Shown here: positions 44,347-49,507 of the stretch, in pieces | Numbering within the stretch: the stretch's first letter is position 1 | How the letters are laid out: every line of letters begins with the position of its first letter | DNA from: a bacterium | GTDB lineage: Bacteria; UBP7; UBA6624 | Direction of reading: 5' to 3' | Assembly: GCA_002716355.1 (NCBI GenBank) | Contig: PBAU01000013.1 | Location: 1 to 49,507, forward strand | DNA: 49,507 nucleotides | Notes under the pieces: model-generated | Database searches by the model: none | The model's input: the letters and a program-made list of their open reading frames with translations, nothing else | Told to the model about the DNA's origin: nothing | Translations under genes and position numbers: made by a program

Positions 44347-45674
44347 ATGCTTTAATATTGCTATTTAGTTCTTTTTTTAATTTGACATGGATCTCTCAGG
44401 TCATTATGGAGTTTGAAAACAAAATTGCTATTCAGAATGTCGAAGCTTGGATTGGGACTGAAGAATGTGCAGGTGCTTCTTCTGGAAGATGTATCGAGAA
44501 AATTCCAAATGCAGTAATACTTATTAAAAACGGCCTTATCGAAAGTGTTTCTGAAAGCAGCCATGTTGGATGGCAGGAAAAAAACCCAGAAGGATATGTT
44601 GTCAAAGATGGACATGGGTTAATTGCGACTGTTGGATTTTTCGATATCGGTACATCAATAGGACTGCCTTCAATAAGCGGTTCTGATATTATGGATCTTG
44701 AATCCGTTCACAGTCATGGTCATTCCCATAACCATACAGCCTCTTCAGTAGCAGGCATACAAGAAGAAAGGGGGTTCGGTAAAAATAATATTGATGATTT
44801 CAAACCTGATGCAAGTCATGTCAAGTTAGCAAGAAGGGGCGGTGTGGCCTTGGCTTTAATAAGGGGAAGCGGCCTAAATGGAATTGTTTGCCTTTCAGAC
44901 AGCAAAAAAATTCCGGGGTATGCTGAAAAATGTAGTGATGTGCAGTCAATATCTCTTCCTTGGAATGGTGGCTCAAAAGGTAAAGAACTTTGGAAAAAAT
45001 GGAAAGAGGATGCTGACTTTTATATGAATAATTCAGAAAAATTCTCTATAGGTGAACTACACACACTATCCCTACCTTTTGAGGAGCTTGAAGTTCTTTC
45101 TAAAGCTTTTAACGGAGATATTCCTGTGTTTGTCTCGGTTTCTGATGCGAAATCAATTCTAGATGTAATAAAAATTGCTAAAGAATGGGGTATGAAACTA
45201 ATACTTCAAGGCGTACATGAAGGATGGGTAGTCGCTAAAGAGATTGCTGAAAGTCAATATTCTGTGCTGATAGACAGTGAGGCAAATCTTCTAGGTGGCT
45301 TTGATTCAATGGGAGCAACATTGAAAAATGGTCAGATAATGGCTGAACATGGGGTTAATGTTATTTTTTCTGCATTCAGCTCACACAACCTTCAAAGAAT
45401 TCGTTTTAAGGCTGGCATCGCTTGGGCAAATGGCTTATCTGAAGGTGATGCACTGGCAGCGATAACTGAAAATCCAGCTACTGCACTAGGGCTTAATGAC
45501 TATTCAGGAAAAATTGAAAAAGGCATGAGGGCAGATATAGCACTTTGGACAGATCATCCTTTTGAATACAAGGGTAGGCTGAACTCCTTGATGGTTGGCG
45601 GCAATTGGGTAGATCTAAAATCAAGACAAGACTACCTATTTGAAAAATACAGAGAACTGCCTGTTTACAAATAA
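44343..45674 (+). CDS. Degenerate amidohydrolase homologue
   Basis: This 443-residue protein matches its upstream neighbour in layout, with a start segment, an alpha/beta barrel and the C-terminal motif KGMRADIALWTDHPFE. The metal motif HxH is replaced by DIGTSIG (Gly103, Ser105), the later His position by SVSDAK and the Asp by SAFSSHN. A His-rich stretch HSHGHSHNH lies at residues 123-131. It is probably non-catalytic; the His-rich part could bind metal. The overlap suggests it is made with the active partner. Confidence 0.82.
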   Translation: MNALILLFSSFFNLTWISQVIMEFENKIAIQNVEAWIGTEECAGASSGRCIEKIPNAVILIKNGLIESVSESSHVGWQEKNPEGYVVKDGHGLIATVGFFDIGTSIGLPSISGSDIMDLESVHSHGHSHNHTASSVAGIQEERGFGKNNIDDFKPDASHVKLARRGGVALALIRGSGLNGIVCLSDSKKIPGYAEKCSDVQSISLPWNGGSKGKELWKKWKEDADFYMNNSEKFSIGELHTLSLPFEELEVLSKAFNGDIPVFVSVSDAKSILDVIKIAKEWGMKLILQGVHEGWVVAKEIAESQYSVLIDSEANLLGGFDSMGATLKNGQIMAEHGVNVIFSAFSSHNLQRIRFKAGIAWANGLSEGDALAAITENPATALGLNDYSGKIEKGMRADIALWTDHPFEYKGRLNSLMVGGNWVDLKSRQDYLFEKYRELPVYK

Positions 45675-45676
45675 AA

Positions 45677-47398
45677 CTAATCTTTTAGATTGAATTTAAA
45701 ACTAACAGATTTTGCTTTCTGTGCAGAAAAAATCATGTTTATCTTGCTGTTTCTCTTGCCCTCAACAAACATTGTTACCCATTTTTGGCCATATGAATCA
45801 ACATGTCCGATATGGGCACAATTGTCCCTGGTTTCAAACTGTGATGCAATTAAATGAAGATTGTGACCGGGTCTTAAATTCTTTTCTCTAGTTCCAGCAA
45901 TCGACAAATCGGCGCCTTCTAGACAAATCTTGTCAGAATGAGCATAACCACTTCTAACGCCTTGTGATGAAGCTGTTGGCATTGCTGATACGTTTTTCAA
46001 CTGGACATCAACCCTCCAAAGATTTCTGTCTATCTCAACAATCTCCATTTCTCCAAACTCAACCTTTGGCATGAATGAAGCATGCATAAGTGTGAATAAT
46101 GTATTCTGCATTGCCATATCAAAAAGCTCATCCGGTAAAGGCATCCTGGTACAAAAAGATTTCCAACCGCCTATTTCAATTTCACCAAGTTCTGGATGGT
46201 TATAAGGTTCCCAGTCAGCAAAACACGATCCGTGAGCAACTTCATCATTCCATTTCAATTTTTCTACCTGTGAAGAATACCCATCGCCATCATAATCAGG
46301 ATTGAAACTATACAACTCATTCGTAAAAGAAAAAATGCCCAATTCACCATATGTCCAATCAAAAAAACCGCCACTAACAGGGTAAAGCCCACTGTAAACC
46401 TCAAGATACTCATAATCAGGAAGAAAATTCTTAGCTCTTTCAGCCATAAAATCCATAACTCTTTTATCTTTTGAAGACAATCCTCTTTCGGAAGATTCCT
46501 TGGTGCCTGGAGGGCGCAAAATCATATCTCCTGCGTTGTGGTAGCTTTGCACAGCTGCAATATTTGGATGTTTACGAATAAAAGCAGCTGTCACATATGC
46601 TTCTGGTTCCGAAAGCATGTATGGACCTGCGCCATATTGCTTATGATCTGCAGCCCAATCCCAAGGCCACTGCCTGTTTAAATCTACACCTCCAAGGCCA
46701 TCTTCATTGATTGATCCATCAGAATCGTTATCAATGCCCTCCGTCCAGAAAACCTCCCATTCGCCATAGGCATCAAACTCCTTGCCATCCATCGCCCTGG
46801 AATCAATTGAGGATACCTGATTGCCGTAAATGCTTCTTCTTCTCATTTGCGTGATCTCACCATCTCCATTCAGGTCTTCAGGACCATCTTCGTCAAAATA
46901 ACCGTCTCTATCATTGTCAAAAGGTCTTATGTTCTGCCTTGGACTGTGTGGAGTGTTAGGTTCGTGAAAAAATCTATGCCGGCTATCCGGATTAACGGTT
47001 GGAGCAATATAAAAAGAATAATCATTTAATAACTGTGTTACCCATTCATCCTTGTTGAATCTTGTCACCAGATAATAAATTGTAAAAATTGAAATCTCAC
47101 TTCCCTGTATCTCATTGCCGTGTGTATTAGCGTCAATATACATTGCTGGCTTTGATGAATGCTCACCTGTTAAAGGATTATTTACTGTAACGACCCATAT
47201 ATCCCTGCCTTCACGACTTTTTCCCATAACATCAAGGGTCAAAAGCTCCGGGTAAGCATCTGTTAGATCTATCAATATATCCCTCATCTCCTCATAATCA
47301 TAATAAGTTGAAAAATCAATATTCACTTTGGGCTCAATTGTCCTTGGAGGAGTGAAAGCACATAGGGTAAAAATCAAAAAATACATAAAAAACTTCAT
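45677..47398 (-). CDS. Exported zinc carboxypeptidase, M14 family
   Basis: This 573-residue protein starts with a signal peptide (MKFFMYFLIFTLCAFTPPRT). M14 motifs are complete: His93 and Glu96 (NTHGNEIQG), Asn241-Arg242 (GVDLNRQWPW), His287 (SYHNAGD) and Glu361 (FTNELYSF). It also carries two EF-hand-like acidic loops, DNDRDGYFDEDG and DLNGDGEITQ, plus a third, DNDSDGSINEDG. A C-terminal beta domain follows. Known role: removal of C-terminal residues from peptides outside the cell. It overlaps the M14-like neighbour by TAATG. Confidence 0.92.
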   Translation of the reverse strand: MKFFMYFLIFTLCAFTPPRTIEPKVNIDFSTYYDYEEMRDILIDLTDAYPELLTLDVMGKSREGRDIWVVTVNNPLTGEHSSKPAMYIDANTHGNEIQGSEISIFTIYYLVTRFNKDEWVTQLLNDYSFYIAPTVNPDSRHRFFHEPNTPHSPRQNIRPFDNDRDGYFDEDGPEDLNGDGEITQMRRRSIYGNQVSSIDSRAMDGKEFDAYGEWEVFWTEGIDNDSDGSINEDGLGGVDLNRQWPWDWAADHKQYGAGPYMLSEPEAYVTAAFIRKHPNIAAVQSYHNAGDMILRPPGTKESSERGLSSKDKRVMDFMAERAKNFLPDYEYLEVYSGLYPVSGGFFDWTYGELGIFSFTNELYSFNPDYDGDGYSSQVEKLKWNDEVAHGSCFADWEPYNHPELGEIEIGGWKSFCTRMPLPDELFDMAMQNTLFTLMHASFMPKVEFGEMEIVEIDRNLWRVDVQLKNVSAMPTASSQGVRSGYAHSDKICLEGADLSIAGTREKNLRPGHNLHLIASQFETRDNCAHIGHVDSYGQKWVTMFVEGKRNSKINMIFSAQKAKSVSFKFNLKD

Positions 47399-48978
47399 TA
47401 TTTAATCTCCTTTGGGTCAATTGTTAAAGAATTGACAAACGACCTGGGGTGTGTTGGCGATACTTCAATTTTCTCTCTGCCTTTGATGACCCACTCCCAA
47501 GATCTGCTTTCTCCAGGTGCAAATGAACCTAAATTAATTTGCGGCAAGCCTACAACCAGCATTGAATCACTTTCAGGAAAACGAACCCAAACATTTGATG
47601 ATTCCCTGATTCGCGATGACATGTCTGAATCCGTACTCAACAAACCACTATTCCATACTCTCAATTTAACTTTTACAGTTTCTGAACCTAGCCTTTCAGA
47701 TTCCTCAATAGCTATATTGAGAATCGGCAATTCCCCAACCAAGGATTTCAGCCAACTATCGAGAATGCCTGTCAATCTTGTTTCGCCATCTGGAATCCTG
47801 CTTCTGCCATAAATTGGCCATCCTGAGGATTCTTCCCCCTCTTTGTAGCTTGTCCAATCCTGGTAACCAACAACATCAAACCATTCTTTTTCTGAAACCT
47901 GGTGCCATGCTTTTTCAAAAATTAACTCACCAGTTTCCTCATGCTCTTTTGGCAAGCCCCATAATCCAACAGAAACTGACCACCTGCCCAAACCCGCGTA
48001 AGCCCAATCCAAAAAATTTCCCTTCTTGGACCATGATTCAGGTCCATCTTTAGCCATGAAGAATGACTCATAAGGTGTTTGTTGTTTAAACCTTTCTCCA
48101 ATTGCCTCAAATATCTTCTTGTCTTTTTGAGGGGTTTTATCAGAAGATTCATTACTCATCGGATAAGCCATGCCTGCTCCTAGATCTCTAACGTTAACAA
48201 TAAATGCAACCTCAGGGGAAACCAGCAATTCATCTACAACAAACTTTACTTCACTCTCACTAACAGCAAAAGGGCCTCCGCCAGAATTGGAGTAGGGGAA
48301 CTGCCAGTTGTAAGGAAAATTCCTGTCCAATGAGATTCCTCCCAATCCATCCTCTCCGTATAAGCCATCTCCATCAGAGTCATCACCTTCAATGTCACGA
48401 AGTATCCATCCACCTTTCTCTCCTTTTACGAAGTCAGCTTTTTTCATTTTTGTTATTTCTAAATCGTCTTTTGACAATACTTCTTTCCATTCTCCCCAAG
48501 GCTTCTCTATTCTGACAGAACCAATCACTCCATCACCATTAAGGTCAAAAGGTGGATCTTCATCCTTGAATCCATCGCCATCATCATCCCAGGAAACACC
48601 ATTCCACGGGAACATTGCCGGAATGCCTGCAGCAAGCTTCAGGCCTGATGGGTTTAATCCTGGAATAGCCCTGAAGGTAACCCTGCTCAAAAGCTCAACA
48701 GCATCATCATCACCGTTTCTATAATCCTGATCAAGATTGATCATGAAATGCTCTATTGCAGCAACTGAATAAGGCTCATCGCCTCTCAATCCGCCTATAA
48801 GGAAAATAACGGGCTTTGAATCGTCTACGGGTAATCCTGAAACCTCCCAGAGATGACCCTCATCGCCTAATGAAGTCGTGAAACTTTTGGTAATCAGGCT
48901 TGGGGCAGATTCCAGATTCGCTTTGAGATCAAAACTGCTTGCAGTCAGAAAAAAAATAAAGATGAGTATTGTTTTCAT
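47398..48978 (-). CDS. M14-like protein with lost zinc ligands (pseudopeptidase)
   Basis: This 526-residue exported protein is colinear with the downstream M14 peptidase, but the zinc ligands are changed: GGLRGDEPYS replaces THGNEIQG (His93 to Arg65, Glu retained at 68), NVRDLG replaces SYHNAG (His287 to Arg264), and the catalytic Glu position is Gly. The substrate Asn-Arg pair is Asp218-Arg219. The EF-hand-like loops DDDGDGFKDED, DLNGDGVIG and DSDGDGLYGEDG are kept. It is probably a non-catalytic partner or binder. A tRNA-Pro gene ends 26 bp upstream. Confidence 0.82.
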   Translation of the reverse strand: MKTILIFIFFLTASSFDLKANLESAPSLITKSFTTSLGDEGHLWEVSGLPVDDSKPVIFLIGGLRGDEPYSVAAIEHFMINLDQDYRNGDDDAVELLSRVTFRAIPGLNPSGLKLAAGIPAMFPWNGVSWDDDGDGFKDEDPPFDLNGDGVIGSVRIEKPWGEWKEVLSKDDLEITKMKKADFVKGEKGGWILRDIEGDDSDGDGLYGEDGLGGISLDRNFPYNWQFPYSNSGGGPFAVSESEVKFVVDELLVSPEVAFIVNVRDLGAGMAYPMSNESSDKTPQKDKKIFEAIGERFKQQTPYESFFMAKDGPESWSKKGNFLDWAYAGLGRWSVSVGLWGLPKEHEETGELIFEKAWHQVSEKEWFDVVGYQDWTSYKEGEESSGWPIYGRSRIPDGETRLTGILDSWLKSLVGELPILNIAIEESERLGSETVKVKLRVWNSGLLSTDSDMSSRIRESSNVWVRFPESDSMLVVGLPQINLGSFAPGESRSWEWVIKGREKIEVSPTHPRSFVNSLTIDPKEIK

Positions 48979-49004
48979 AATACGTACATCCTAAGATAAA
49001 AAAA

Positions 49005-49081
49005 TGGTCGGGACGAGAGGATTCGAACCTCCGACCTCTGCACCCCCAGCGCAGCGCGCTACCAGGCTGCGCTACATCCCG
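49005..49081 (-). tRNA. tRNA-Pro (anticodon GGG)
   Basis: Cloverleaf of 77 nt including encoded CCA: acceptor CGGGATG/CGTCCCG with one G-U pair, anticodon stem CTGCG/TGCAG, loop CTGGGGG with GGG, and GGTTCGAATCC T arm. CCA lies at 49005-49007 on the plus strand as TGG. It reads CCC and CCU. Confidence 0.97.
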
Positions 49082-49101
49082 AAAACAAGTGAATAAATGA
49101 A

Positions 49102-49137
49102 AAAAGAATTTATTGCGGTGGCGTTAACCACCGCAAT
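49102..49137 (-). terminator. Rho-independent terminator of the 63-residue gene
   Basis: ATTGCGGTGG and CCACCGCAAT form a perfect 10-bp stem (49112-49121 and 49128-49137) with a 6-nt loop. On the minus strand a T-rich tract TTCTTTTTT follows at 49102-49110. It lies between the small gene at 49153 and tRNA-Pro. Confidence 0.8.
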
Positions 49138-49152
49138 TATGTGAACTTAAAA

Positions 49153-49344
49153 CTAACCTTTCTTTAGAAGAGGAAGTCCAGTTCTTGCTGACTCTGTAAC
49201 TACGTAGCCGCTTGGCATGTCACATGCATTTGCGCCTTCGCTTTTTGCGAACCAGTAAATCTGTTGTGTTCGTCCGCCTTTAAGATTAACCTGCTTACCG
49301 TGTAGGTACCAAGTTCCTTTAGCATTATCGTGTGAATATGTCAT
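49153..49344 (-). CDS. 63-residue conserved-looking protein, unknown
   Basis: This protein starts MTYSHDNAKGTWYLHGKQVN and contains GGRTQQIYWFAKSEG and a C-terminal ESARTGLPLLKK. I recall similar short hypothetical proteins in other bacteria but no known role. A GGAGG site precedes the ATG. The gene has its own promoter, an adjacent palindrome and a terminator, so it is probably a separately regulated and well expressed product. The basic, aromatic sequence suggests a small soluble binding protein. Confidence 0.72.
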   Translation of the reverse strand: MTYSHDNAKGTWYLHGKQVNLKGGRTQQIYWFAKSEGANACDMPSGYVVTESARTGLPLLKKG

Positions 49345-49379
49345 AAATTTAACCCTCCAGAGGTAATTAAGATATAAGT

Positions 49380-49408
49380 ATTGTGCCTAAGAAAATACGG
49401 TTTGTCAA
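49380..49408 (-). promoter_or_regulatory. Sigma-70-type promoter for the 63-residue gene
   Basis: On the minus strand a perfect -35 TTGACA (49403-49408), a 17-bp spacer and a -10 CACAAT (49380-49385) lie 35 bp before the ATG. The -10 is imperfect, but the -35 match and spacing make this a convincing promoter. Confidence 0.72.
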
Positions 49409-49429
49409 GGGGCAAATGCATTTTTCCCC
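49409..49429. promoter_or_regulatory. Palindrome abutting the -35 box of the 63-residue gene
   Basis: GGGG, then CAAATGCATTTTT, then CCCC form a near-perfect dyad around ATGCAT with two central-flank mismatches. It directly touches the -35 box. The half GGGGCAAATGCA is also found upstream of the pilC promoter (3933-3944). A regulator site is likely; which protein is unknown. Confidence 0.5.
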
Positions 49430-49507
49430 TCTGTATACCCCTGAAATCTAAAAAAAACCTAGAAAAAAGCCCAAAATTGCAAAAAACAGGGGGAAAAGCT
49501 TCAGGGA

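Noticed and set aside
27651-49081. tRNA genes as attachment sites of an integrated element
   Set aside because: No integrase, no duplicated tRNA 3' ends seen, and neighbouring genes look like core metabolism.

Overview
This window reads as a chromosomal segment of an AT-rich, Gram-negative (diderm) bacterium, probably aquatic or marine. LpxC shows an LPS-type outer membrane. Type IV pilus ATPases, lipobox proteins and a glycan cluster fit a surface-attached or particle-degrading life. No marker here fixes the phylum. SMUG1-type uracil-DNA glycosylase, a PUR-alpha-like protein, secreted M14 peptidases, DUF885 and large prepilins together suggest a Planctomycetota/PVC-like or other deep-branching lineage, but that is inference. 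Coding density is very high, there is no gap over 300 bp without a gene, and no phage, IS, integrase or CRISPR array was seen.

Left part, minus strand (1-25392). Transcription runs leftward through a dTDP-sugar reductase, two lipoproteins, eight mostly overlapping glycan genes (one a GT2-GT39 fusion; the last a polyprenyl-phosphate sugar transferase), a MoxR-DUF58-transglutaminase trio, then pilB, pilT, pilC and three prepilin genes. pilC and the prepilins have their own good sigma-70-type promoter. The layout ties exopolysaccharide or glycan synthesis to type IV pili or pseudopili.

Middle (25431-36088). A short plus-strand run holds a small membrane protein, lpxC, a second small membrane protein, purE and a DUF151 protein, followed by a serine tRNA on the other strand and a 49-residue membrane protein. 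A minus-strand run follows: SMUG1, a PqqB-like metallo-beta-lactamase fold protein, a MazG-like pyrophosphohydrolase and a PhoD-like phosphatase. An orphan plus-strand membrane/coiled-coil gene has an elaborate dyad-rich upstream region and a textbook bidirectional terminator. Then comes a coupled wecB-DegT-cstA unit.

Right part (36114-49507). It holds an FmdB-type zinc ribbon, a folate unit (SDR-folB-folK), YqgE/AlgH, and a redox unit (DoxX, [2Fe-2S] ferredoxin, flavin reductase) behind a CsoR-family-like operator. Next is HAD-PUR-alpha-like-tRNA-Ser-DUF885, where the tRNA almost touches the peptidase-like start codon. Two convergent operons follow, each encoding an apparently active metal hydrolase and a relative whose metal ligands are lost (amidohydrolases; M14 peptidases). 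The window ends with tRNA-Pro and a 63-residue protein that has a clear promoter, operator-like palindrome and terminator.

The most unusual theme is repeated catalytic loss in intact genes: an M14 homologue, an amidohydrolase homologue, a PLD-like lipoprotein and a pteridine-reductase-like SDR. The first two sit beside an apparently intact relative.
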